NCBI GenBank assembly: GCA_944320355.1
Contig: CALUHC010000032.1
Coordinates: 1 to 64,000 of the forward strand
Source: an uncultured Prevotella sp.
GTDB taxonomy: Bacteria; Bacteroidota; Bacteroidia; Bacteroidales; Bacteroidaceae
Length of the DNA stretch: 64,000 nt
Reading direction: 5' to 3'
The position numbers were made by a program, and so were the translations under genes. Shown here one piece after another: positions 51,314-58,771 of this stretch. The first letter of the stretch is position 1, and each line of letters starts with the position of its first letter. The notes under the pieces are model-generated. The model saw only the letters and a list, made by a program, of their open reading frames with translations, searched no databases and was not told the DNA's origin.

Positions 51314-52682
51314 CGTCGGTTCCCTTTCGCCTTACGTCTATCACCTGCCCCGTGTAGTCGGACGTGAGCGTCCGTAGCGTGGCCTCTGCCACTTGCTCCG
51401 GCGACAGGAGGGTGTCGTCAGGTTCCTTTCCGAAGTTTTTCACGCGCATGGGGGTCTTTGTCCGCTCCGGGTTTATGCAGTTCACGCGTATTCCGTCGCC
51501 GTCCCACTCCTGCGCAATGGCCTGCACAAAGTTCACGATGGCGGCCTTGGTGGATGAGTATATGCTGTAGAATGCGCGCCCGCGGGTGTATGAGCTTGAT
51601 GTGAAGAACACCAGCCTGCCGCGGCTGTGGCGCAGATACGGGTAGGCTTCTATGGCCACGTTGACCGTGCCCATGTAGTTTGTGCGCACAGCCTCCTCTA
51701 TAGTGGCGTAGTCCATGGCCGCGAGCGGCTCGCGGTTGAGCAGCCCGGCAGTGTTCACCACGCAGTCTATGCGCCCCTCAAGGTCGGCCACCTGACGCAG
51801 CGCGGCCTCCACGTCGGCACGCCGGCCAACGTCGACACCGTTCTCGGAGCGCGAGAAACTGTGCACGCTGGCCTTGGCTTCACGCAGCATCCTGACCGTC
51901 TCGGCACCTATGCCATAGCTCCCGCCAAACACCACGGCCACCTTTCCGGCCAGCGTCTCGCTCCCGGACGCGCTATCGGACGGCTCGCTGTTGCGCAGCT
52001 GGAAGAACTTGTCGAGCATATAGGTGTCCTCTTTGTATGTCAGCTTCATGTTGCTCTCCTCGCCGCGCACCACATAGACCGGCACTTCGGGCATATAGCG
52101 GCGCACCACCCCGCAGTCGTCCGTGGTGCGGAATGCCGGGTCTGACAGCGCGCGGCGGTATGCCTCGTCAATCACCTTCACGTCGAATGCCTGCGGGGTC
52201 TGCCCCCTGCGCAGCCTCGAACGGTCGGGGATGTCGCTGATGAAGTCGCCCTCCACCTCTATTATGGTGTCGGCCGACGGCACGGCCACGTCTATGGCGC
52301 GGTGACAGGCCAGCGCGGACAGCACATCGTCGAGCACACGCTGGCTCAGCAGCGGGCGCACCGCGTCGTGGAACACAAGGTTCACGTCCTCGTCGGCATA
52401 GGCCCTGATGGCCGCCAGGCTGGAGTCGTAGCGCTCGCGCCCGCCCTTCAGTATTCTCTTCACCTTCTTCCATCCGTTGCGCAGCACTATGTTCTCGAAC
52501 TCCGACACAAAGTATGGGTTGGACACCACGGCTATCTCGTCGATGCGCGGATTGCGCTCAAACACGTCTATGGTGTGCTCCACGACCATCTTTCCAGCCA
52601 CCTTGAAAAACTGTTTTGGCGTAGACAGGCCGAGGCGCTTGCCCACTCCGCCTGCCAATACTACAGCTATGTTTCTTTTCAT
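51303..52682 (-). CDS. Bifunctional cytidylyltransferase / SDR reductase (CDP-ribitol synthesis, Bcs1-like), 459 aa
   Basis: Fusion of an IspD-type cytidylyltransferase (residues 1-230: VLAGGVGKRLG at 8-18, TPKQFF at 21-26, FHDAVRPLL at 104-112) and a short-chain reductase (about 245-459: GGSYGIGA at 253-260, NTAG at 310-313, SSS at 362-364, YSSTK at 375-379). The same fusion is known as Bcs1 in Haemophilus influenzae, which reduces ribulose 5-phosphate to ribitol 5-phosphate and couples it to CTP. Methylerythritol-pathway IspD does not carry the reductase, so CDP-ribitol is the likely product. It overlaps licD by 11 bp. No promoter is recognised upstream. Confidence 0.88.
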   Translation of the reverse strand: MKRNIAVVLAGGVGKRLGLSTPKQFFKVAGKMVVEHTIDVFERNPRIDEIAVVSNPYFVSEFENIVLRNGWKKVKRILKGGRERYDSSLAAIRAYADEDVNLVFHDAVRPLLSQRVLDDVLSALACHRAIDVAVPSADTIIEVEGDFISDIPDRSRLRRGQTPQAFDVKVIDEAYRRALSDPAFRTTDDCGVVRRYMPEVPVYVVRGEESNMKLTYKEDTYMLDKFFQLRNSEPSDSASGSETLAGKVAVVFGGSYGIGAETVRMLREAKASVHSFSRSENGVDVGRRADVEAALRQVADLEGRIDCVVNTAGLLNREPLAAMDYATIEEAVRTNYMGTVNVAIEAYPYLRHSRGRLVFFTSSSYTRGRAFYSIYSSTKAAIVNFVQAIAQEWDGDGIRVNCINPERTKTPMRVKNFGKEPDDTLLSPEQVAEATLRTLTSDYTGQVIDVRRKGTDDEE

Positions 52683-52763
52683 TGCCTTTTTTCTGGTTTG
52701 CGGCGCAGGCCGTCACGCGGCCGTGCACCCGTAGTTGTTTGGTCCATGGGGGCACTGCAAAAT

Positions 52764-52808
52764 GGAGTTGACGGGAATTTGGGGCTTTGCCCCGAAGTTA
52801 ACGGGAGT
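52764..52808. repeat. GTTAACGGGAG-family repeat with GGGGC-GCCCC palindrome
   Basis: GGAGTTGACGGGAATTT, a GGGGCTTTGCCCC palindrome and GAAGTTAACGGGAG; the same arrangement is at 15658-15694. The rest of 52683-53150 shows nothing recognisable. Confidence 0.7.
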
Positions 52809-53150
52809 AGGCGGGCTAAAGTTTCCAAAGGAGACAGAAGGCCGGAAGCAGGAGCTCTGGCAAATGCCTGTAACCATCCGACGGCTCACTCCCTCTTTAA
52901 ACTTCAGCCTTCAGCTCTCAACTCTCTACGACCTGCCGGCCTCTTAACTTCAGCCAGCTCCTTCTCGCTCCATTTTCGACACCCCTCTTTGCTTGTGCAA
53001 ATTTACTCAAAAACACTGGTATAACCTTGAAAAAGGCACACAAAAATCAGCGCGAGGCCGCATATTGCGATGCGGGCTGGCTGCCACAACCTGCCGAAAC
53101 GCCTCTGTCGAGACTTATCTGCCTGTGTCACAGCGCATTGTCCGCCATCG

Positions 53151-53186
53151 ATAGATTCAGGCTATCGGCTGATAGACAGAGTCTGT
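53151..53186 (+). promoter_or_regulatory. Probable OxyR operator upstream of ahpC
   Basis: Four ATAG-type half-sites alternate in orientation at 53151 (ATAG), 53162 (CTAT), 53172 (ATAG) and 53183 (CTGT), i.e. ATAG-N7-CTAT-N6-ATAG-N7-CTGT. This matches the known OxyR pattern (ATAGntnnnanCTAT-N7-ATAGntnnnanCTAT) with a 1-bp shorter centre. It ends right at the -33 region, the place expected for an activator. Confidence 0.75.
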
Positions 53187-53209
53187 TTGCTTTGCGCAGA
53201 CATTGTTCC

Positions 53210-53217
53210 TATCTTTG
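53210..53217 (+). promoter_or_regulatory. -7 promoter element for ahpC
   Basis: TATCTTTG with TTTG 15-20 bp upstream, 67 bp before the ATG and directly downstream of the OxyR-type operator. Confidence 0.7.
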
Positions 53218-53284
53218 CAATGTCAAAAAGACACAGCGACAGCAATGCAATAAAGAAACAACAACAATTTAAAACAGAAACGAC

Positions 53285-53851
53285 ATGGAACCAATCATCA
53301 ACGCACAGATGCCTGACTTCAAGGTGCAGGCATTCCAGAACGGAGAGTTCAAGACTGTATCGAGCGACGACCTGAAGGGCAAGTGGGCATTGTTCTTCTT
53401 CTATCCGGCCGACTTCACCTTCGTATGCCCCACCGAGCTGGTGGACCTTTCGGACAAGTACGACCGGCTGAAGGAGATGGGAGTGGAAGTGTTCTCGGTG
53501 AGCACCGACACACACTACGTGCACAAGGCATGGCACGACGCATCTGACAGCATCAAGAAAATAAAGTACACGATGCTTGCCGACCCCACCGGCGTGCTCA
53601 GCCGCGGCTTCGGAGTGATGAAAGAAGACGAGGGGGTGGCCTACCGCGGGACGTTCCTCGTGAACCCCGACGGCCTCATCAAGATTGCCGAAGTGCAGGA
53701 CAACAGCATTGGCCGCAACGCCGACGAGCTGCTGCGCAAGGTGGAGGCCGCCCAGTTTGTGGCCACACACGACGGTGAGGTGTGCCCCGCCAAGTGGAAG
53801 GCCGGCAGCCAGACCCTCAAGCCGAGCATCGACCTCGTGGGCAAGCTCTGA
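53285..53851 (+). CDS. ahpC: Alkyl hydroperoxide reductase subunit C (peroxiredoxin), 188 aa
   Basis: Typical 2-Cys peroxiredoxin removing H2O2 and organic peroxides in the cytoplasm. Peroxidatic Cys48 lies in DFTFVCPTEL and resolving Cys167 in GEVCPAKW. Length is normal. It has an OxyR-type operator and a -7 element upstream. Its reductase gene ahpF lies 424 bp downstream, separated by a MITE-like element, whereas the two are usually adjacent. Confidence 0.96.
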   Translation: MEPIINAQMPDFKVQAFQNGEFKTVSSDDLKGKWALFFFYPADFTFVCPTELVDLSDKYDRLKEMGVEVFSVSTDTHYVHKAWHDASDSIKKIKYTMLADPTGVLSRGFGVMKEDEGVAYRGTFLVNPDGLIKIAEVQDNSIGRNADELLRKVEAAQFVATHDGEVCPAKWKAGSQTLKPSIDLVGKL

Positions 53852-53946
53852 GCCGAAGGCCGGCATTGGCTGGCAGGCCGACAGACGGCTTGCGCGTAAT
53901 CGGCGGGCTTTGGGCTGCAGACACCGCTGCGCCCAAAGTCCGCCCA

Positions 53947-54123
53947 AGAATCTGCTTTGGTTTTGTCAAGTGCCGAATTGAGTTGGATTTTCGAGGCATA
54001 TTTGTCCGTCTGCTGAGGAGCATGGCGGGCTATGTGACTAAGCAAATGGGCGAATATGACCGAAAAGGCACTCAAGACGGCATGGACAAAAGGCATATCT
54101 GATAAAATCAAGGCAGCTTCTAA
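53947..54123. mobile_element. MITE-like element B, long copy between ahpC and ahpF
   Basis: About 177 bp with imperfect terminal inverted repeats (AGAATCTGCTTTGG on the left; TCAAGGCAGCTTCTA on the right). It shares blocks such as GAATATGACCG and GGCACTCAAGACGGCA with the short copy at 24698, and GATTTTCGAGGCAT with the copy at 30730. No coding potential. Nothing else is seen in 53852-54275. Confidence 0.7.
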
Positions 54124-54275
54124 ACATCCATAAGGGGATGCCCAGGCCACGCCACCCACAAAGCCCATGCCTCTTCACCCTCCCATCAGGACGAAACGGA
54201 GCGATGGCTTCCTCCAACTTCCTTGGCACCCATGCGATGCTTCATCAATTTCCATAACCCCAAAATTGTAACGTT

Positions 54276-55841
54276 ATGCTTGACAAAGACATACTTGAGC
54301 AGGTCAGCACCCTGCTCGCCGGGCTGAGGTCGCGCTATGTGATGCGCGCCGAGGTGTCGCCCGGACATGAGAAAGAGGGCGAACTTGAAGGCTTTCTCGC
54401 CGACTTCTGCTCCTGCTCGCCCGCAGTGGAGCTTGCAGTGGAGCGCGTTGAAGGCGGCAAGCTGCAGTTCGCCATAGAGAAAGACGGAGCCGGCACGGGC
54501 ATCACCTTCCGCGGAATACCCGGCGGCCACGAGTTCACATCGCTGCTGCTCGCCGTGCTCAACGCCGACGGCACGGGCCGCAACCTGCCCGACGGGGCCG
54601 TGGCGGCGCGCATACGGGCGCTGCGCGGCCCGGTGAGACTGCGCACATACGTGTCGCTCTCGTGCACCAACTGCCCCGACGTGGTGCAGGCGCTCAATGT
54701 CATTGCCCTGCTAAACGGCGGCGTGAGCCACGAGGTCGTGGACGGCGCGCTGTGGCAGGACGAGGTGGCCGCGCTCGGCATACAGGGCGTTCCGTCTGTC
54801 TATGCCGACGGCGAACTGCTCCACGTGGGGCGCGGCGACCTTGCCACGCTGCTCGACGAGCTTGAGGCCAAATACGGTTCAGAAGCCCCGGCCGCAGCCG
54901 AAACCACAGAGAGGGTCTACGACGTGGCCGTTGTCGGAGGAGGGCCTGCCGGAGCCTCGGCGGCCATATATTCCGCCCGCAAGGGACTAAGGGTGGCCGT
55001 GGTGGCCGGAAGGATGGGCGGCCAGGTCAACGACACCGTGGGCATAGAGAACCTTATCTCCGTGACGGCCACCACCGGCGCCGCGCTTGCCGCCGCGCTC
55101 GGGGCGCACGTAGGGGCCTACCCCATCGATGTGTTCGCCAACCGCAGCGTGGAGAGCGCCGACTTCTCGCAACCGCTGAAACGCGTCACGGCCAAGGGCG
55201 GCGAGACGTTTGCGGCCCCGGCCGTCATCATAGCCACCGGAGCGGCGTGGCGCAGGCTCGGAGTGGAGGGCGAGGCCGAATACATCGGGCGCGGCGTCGC
55301 CTTCTGCCCCCACTGCGACGGGCCGTTCTACAAAGGCCGCCACGTGGCCGTCATCGGCGGCGGGAACTCGGGCATCGAGGCCGCCATCGACCTCGCGGGC
55401 ATCTGCAGCCGCGTCACCGTGCTTGAGTTCGCACCCGAACTGCGCGCCGACACGGTGCTGCAGGAAAAGGCGCGAAGCCTTGGCAACGTTGAGATACTGA
55501 CCTCGCGGCAGACCGTAAGCATCATAGGAGACGGGAAAAAGGTGACCGGCATCCTCGTGCGCGACCTGAACGACGGCAGGACGGACACCATCGCGCTCGA
55601 CGGGGTGTTCGTGCAGATAGGGCTCGTGCCCGCCTCCGGGCCTTTCGCCGGCCGCGTGGAGCTGAACGCCCGGGGCGAGATTGTCACCGACGGAGCCGGG
55701 CGCACATCCGTGCCGGGCGTCTATGCCGCCGGCGACGTGGCCGACGTGCCGTTCAAGCAGATTGTGATAGCCATGGGCGACGGAGCGAAAGCCGCCCTCA
55801 CTGCGTTCGACGACCGTGTGCGCGGGGCGCTCGGCGAATGA
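54276..55841 (+). CDS. ahpF: Alkyl hydroperoxide reductase subunit F, 521 aa
   Basis: NAD(P)H-dependent flavoprotein that reduces AhpC. It has a tandem thioredoxin-like N-terminal domain with the CxxC at Cys130/Cys133 (SCTNC), then a thioredoxin reductase-like core: FAD loop VVGGGPAGASAA (219-230), active disulfide Cys344/Cys347 (FCPHCDGP), and NAD-binding IGGGNSGIEAA (360-370). Full length for AhpF. No obvious promoter or OxyR site is recognised upstream, so it may depend on read-through from ahpC across the element. Confidence 0.95.
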   Translation: MLDKDILEQVSTLLAGLRSRYVMRAEVSPGHEKEGELEGFLADFCSCSPAVELAVERVEGGKLQFAIEKDGAGTGITFRGIPGGHEFTSLLLAVLNADGTGRNLPDGAVAARIRALRGPVRLRTYVSLSCTNCPDVVQALNVIALLNGGVSHEVVDGALWQDEVAALGIQGVPSVYADGELLHVGRGDLATLLDELEAKYGSEAPAAAETTERVYDVAVVGGGPAGASAAIYSARKGLRVAVVAGRMGGQVNDTVGIENLISVTATTGAALAAALGAHVGAYPIDVFANRSVESADFSQPLKRVTAKGGETFAAPAVIIATGAAWRRLGVEGEAEYIGRGVAFCPHCDGPFYKGRHVAVIGGGNSGIEAAIDLAGICSRVTVLEFAPELRADTVLQEKARSLGNVEILTSRQTVSIIGDGKKVTGILVRDLNDGRTDTIALDGVFVQIGLVPASGPFAGRVELNARGEIVTDGAGRTSVPGVYAAGDVADVPFKQIVIAMGDGAKAALTAFDDRVRGALGE

Positions 55842-55930
55842 CCGAGGCCACCTTGCGGCCACGCCGACAGGCCGACGGCGCGCCACTGCACAAAGCCTGC
55901 GGCAGACAGTTCTGAAGGGCACAGCCATTT

Positions 55931-56126
55931 AACCCAAATCGGTCATTAGACCGCCAGGAATATATTTTTGTTACTTTTCAGGCTTTCCAAGTGCTTTCGC
56001 CATGCCAGCGGCATCTTGTCTGCCGCTTTGTCTCGACGTAGCCAGCTACGCCCTCGACAAAGGCGACTGCCAATCTGCACGCCGGCAAGACGAAATCACT
56101 TTGGACTCTAATGACCGATTTGGGTT
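55931..56126 (+). mobile_element. MITE-like element A, complete copy (196 bp)
   Basis: Perfect 20-bp terminal inverted repeats AACCCAAATCGGTCATTAGA (55931-55950; complement 56107-56126) enclose a 156-bp core without coding potential. The core matches 1-145 of the window in reverse orientation almost base for base. No transposase is linked. Confidence 0.85.
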
Positions 56127-56173
56127 TAACATCCTTTATGCTTTAGCGCACTACCGCACGTGACACCAACCGC

Positions 56174-56295
56174 CTGACAATCAGCAGCTTAACCATTCAG
56201 GCCGTTTCGCGTTGCAAAACGGGTCGTTTTGCAACGCGAAACGGCCTGTTTTACACCACGATACGTGCCGTTTTGAAGCTCAAAACGGCACGTAT
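56174..56295 (+). repeat. 22-bp-phased palindrome array 7
   Basis: Leader CTGACAATCAG (56174-56184) plus a 10-nt linker; units at 56195 (left arm decayed), 56217, 56239, 56261 and 56283. Cores are GGC, GGT, GCC, TGC and GCA; units 4 and 5 are reverse complements at the core. It lies between the convergent ahpF and GH43 genes, just right of element A. Nothing else is seen in 55842-56428. Confidence 0.9.
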
Positions 56296-56428
56296 CGCAA
56301 ACCGACCGATTTTATGTTAAGAAACGTTGCGCCGCCGAGGCTCCCACAGCTTCGCGCCCAAAGCGCTCTCATCCCTCCGCCGGAAAACTCCGCGCCGGCA
56401 CGTTTTCTTAACTCCCAACTCTTAAGTC

Positions 56429-57409
56429 TTAATCCAACACCTGCGGCCATCCGTCCTCTGTCCACGCGATGGGACGCTGCACAAGGACGGAAGCGCCGCC
56501 CTGCGGGATGCTGTAGCCGTGACAGATGAAGAGGTCTTGGCCGCCAAAACGGTAGGCCGCGCTGTGGCCCGCGGCCTCAAGCTCACGCTTGTCGCCCTCG
56601 AAAACGAGCGTGCCGCCGCCCTCCGCCATGTCGCGGCCGTCGCGGTCAAGGTAGGGGCCGGCCACGCTGCGGCTGCGTCCCACGGCCACCCGGTAGGTGC
56701 TCTCCATGCCTCGGCAACAGTAATCCCACGACACGAAAAGGTAGAAGTAGTCGCCGTGGCGGAAGACGAACGGCGCCTCGATGGGGTTGGCGCGCCCCGT
56801 GGTCTTGCGGCGGGCTATGGTGCGGGGCTTCTCACCGGCGGCAATGTGCATCGTGGAGTCGAGGCGCACGAGCTGTATGCCGTCCCAGAACGAGCCGAAG
56901 GCAAGCCACGGCTGCCCGTCCTCGCCGATGATGAAGGCCGGGTCTATGGCGTTCCAGTTGTCGCGCTCCTCGCGCGAGCACACCAGCGGCCCTTCGTCGC
57001 GCCACCGCGCACCCACGGCCAGCGTGGCAGACGAGGCCAGCCCTATGGCCGACGTGCGCTTGCCGAACGTGGAGCAGCTGTAGGCCAGCCACCAGCGGTC
57101 ACGATACCGGATGACGTCGGGTGCCCACACGTGGTGGCGGAAGCCCGGCACGGAGTCGTGAGTCCACTGCGGCAGGCTGTCCATCACCGGCTCGGCGTGC
57201 ACCGTCCACGTGCGGCGGTCGGCCGAAGTGGCGTGCTGCAGGCCGTTGCCTGTGCTGAACACGTGATAGAGACCGCCCTCAAAGGCCATCACGGGGTCGT
57301 GGACCATCAGCGTGTCTGTGGTGAATGTGGCCCGATGGTGGGGCTTGCGGTCTTGCGCTCCGGCGGTCATCACCGCCAGCGCGAGCATTATAAATAAGGT
57401 GTTTCGCAT
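56429..57409 (-). CDS. GH43 arabinan endo-1,5-alpha-L-arabinanase, 326 aa
   Basis: Compact secreted GH43 propeller without extra modules. Signal MRNTLFIMLALAVMTAGAQ; base Asp38 in MVHDPVMAF, pKa-modulating Asp156 in NWNAIDPAFI, acid Glu211 in NPIEAPFVFRHGDYFYLF. Segments SWDYCCRGMESTYRVAVGRS and GPYLDRDG are characteristic of arabinanases of this branch. It complements the larger GH43 at 13303-15525. The start MRNT was preferred for its signal peptide; 16 codons of open frame upstream look random. No promoter is recognised. Confidence 0.92.
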   Translation of the reverse strand: MRNTLFIMLALAVMTAGAQDRKPHHRATFTTDTLMVHDPVMAFEGGLYHVFSTGNGLQHATSADRRTWTVHAEPVMDSLPQWTHDSVPGFRHHVWAPDVIRYRDRWWLAYSCSTFGKRTSAIGLASSATLAVGARWRDEGPLVCSREERDNWNAIDPAFIIGEDGQPWLAFGSFWDGIQLVRLDSTMHIAAGEKPRTIARRKTTGRANPIEAPFVFRHGDYFYLFVSWDYCCRGMESTYRVAVGRSRSVAGPYLDRDGRDMAEGGGTLVFEGDKRELEAAGHSAAYRFGGQDLFICHGYSIPQGGASVLVQRPIAWTEDGWPQVLD

Positions 57410-57567
57410 AAAGTCGTTTTTTGTTTTTATAGGAATGACATGCGGTTCTGGCATCACGGGATGCTTGGGAATGCCGACCGCGCAACGGCAAACTCAGCAT
57501 AATACGGCAGGGTTCGCCGCCAACGAGCCTCTCCCCACGGGAGAGACAGGAGCGTGGCCACGGCTTA

Positions 57568-58143
57568 TCAATACAACAGAACCAGCCCGGCAACGGCACT
57601 GAAGATAATCATGCGGATGGGATTGATGCGCAGGAACTTGGTGCCGACGAACGTCGCCATGAACAAGGCCACGCTTATCCAGAACTGCCACGGGTTGTCC
57701 TCGGGTGTGGAGAAGTTCTCCTCGGTCATCAGCAGCAGCGTGGCGGCACCGAGCAACCCCACCACGGCAGGGCGCAGACCGGCAAAGACAGACTGCACTC
57801 CGACGGTGTTCATGTACTTGATGAACAGCCGGCTGATGAGAATCATCAGTATGATGGAGGGCAGCATGAGCGCAAACGTGGACAGCGCGCTGCCCAGTAT
57901 GGCCATGCCATAGCCATAGCCGGCGTTGTGGACGGCGGTGAAGCCGCAGTAGGTGGCGCTGTTTATGCCTATCGGACCGGGCGTCATCTGGCTTATGGCC
58001 ACGATGTCGGTAAACTCGCTCGTGGTCATCCAGTGCCAGTGGTGCACCACTTCGCCCTGTATCAGGGACAACATTCCGTAGCCTCCGCCGAATCCGAAGA
58101 GGCCGATAAAGAAGAAAGTGACAAAGAGATGGACGAAAATCAT
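57568..58143 (-). CDS. Chromate transporter, second half-size subunit, 191 aa
   Basis: Half-length ChrA-family membrane protein with about five or six helices. Family features: FFFIGLFGFGGGYGMLSLIQGEVV near the N-terminus, TPGPIGINSATYCGF (about 54-68), and the GLRPAVVGLLGAA helix. Such pairs of short subunits replace the single long ChrA and are thought to form an asymmetric antiporter; the real substrate in gut or oral anaerobes is not established. It overlaps its partner by 4 bp. Confidence 0.9.
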   Translation of the reverse strand: MIFVHLFVTFFFIGLFGFGGGYGMLSLIQGEVVHHWHWMTTSEFTDIVAISQMTPGPIGINSATYCGFTAVHNAGYGYGMAILGSALSTFALMLPSIILMILISRLFIKYMNTVGVQSVFAGLRPAVVGLLGAATLLLMTEENFSTPEDNPWQFWISVALFMATFVGTKFLRINPIRMIIFSAVAGLVLLY

Positions 58144-58688
58144 GGCTCGGTTGGTTTGATGAACTTTCCGTAAACGTAGCCGCCGATGCCGGCGATGAGT
58201 ATTATCAGGATGGGCGACACACCGAACGCCCAGATGGCCAGCGCCCCGACGATGGGTATCCAGCAGTTGGCCCAGTTGATGTGCGCGCTCCGCGCCAGGT
58301 CGAAAGTGGGCACGGCTATGAGCGCGACGACCGCCGGGCGTATGCCGCGGAAGATGGCCGCCACCACATTGTTGTCCTCAAACTGGTGGAAAAACATGGC
58401 TATGAGCAGTATGCAAAGGAACGACGGCATGGCCGTGCCTATCGAGGTGCAGAACGCTCCGCGCGTCTTGCGCAGGCGGTAACCAATGAATGTGCTCAGG
58501 TTTATGGCGAACACGCCGGGGCAACTCTGCGAGATGGCTATGAGGTCGAGCATCTCTTCCTTGGTCACCCACTTGTGGCGGTTCACCACTTCCTGCTCTA
58601 TGAGCGGTATCATGGCGTATCCTCCGCCCAAAGTGAACATCCCGATGCGGAAGAAAGTGGCAAAGCTCTCTATGTATATGTTGCGCAT
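58140..58688 (-). CDS. Chromate transporter, first half-size subunit, 182 aa
   Basis: Partner of the downstream gene: FFRIGMFTLGGGYAMIPLIEQEVVNRHKW, ISQSCPGVFAINLSTFIGYR and GIRPAVVALIAVPTF are the matching motifs in the opposite-topology half. Its start lies 83 bp after purL, separated by a GC-rich hairpin, so it could be in the purL transcript. Confidence 0.9.
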   Translation of the reverse strand: MRNIYIESFATFFRIGMFTLGGGYAMIPLIEQEVVNRHKWVTKEEMLDLIAISQSCPGVFAINLSTFIGYRLRKTRGAFCTSIGTAMPSFLCILLIAMFFHQFEDNNVVAAIFRGIRPAVVALIAVPTFDLARSAHINWANCWIPIVGALAIWAFGVSPILIILIAGIGGYVYGKFIKPTEP

Positions 58689-58705
58689 TTGCTCGATTGA
58701 TTACA

Positions 58706-58748
58706 GGAAACCCGGGAGCGGCTTACAGCCATCTGTCCCCGGGTTTCC
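58706..58748 (-). terminator. Hairpin after purL, possible terminator
   Basis: GGAAACCCGGG (58706-58716) pairs perfectly with 58738-58748 across a 21-nt loop, directly behind the purL stop. There is no clear U-run on the minus strand, so the termination role is uncertain. Confidence 0.5.
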
Positions 58749-58771
58749 CATTGTCGCTAATCCGTCAAGAT

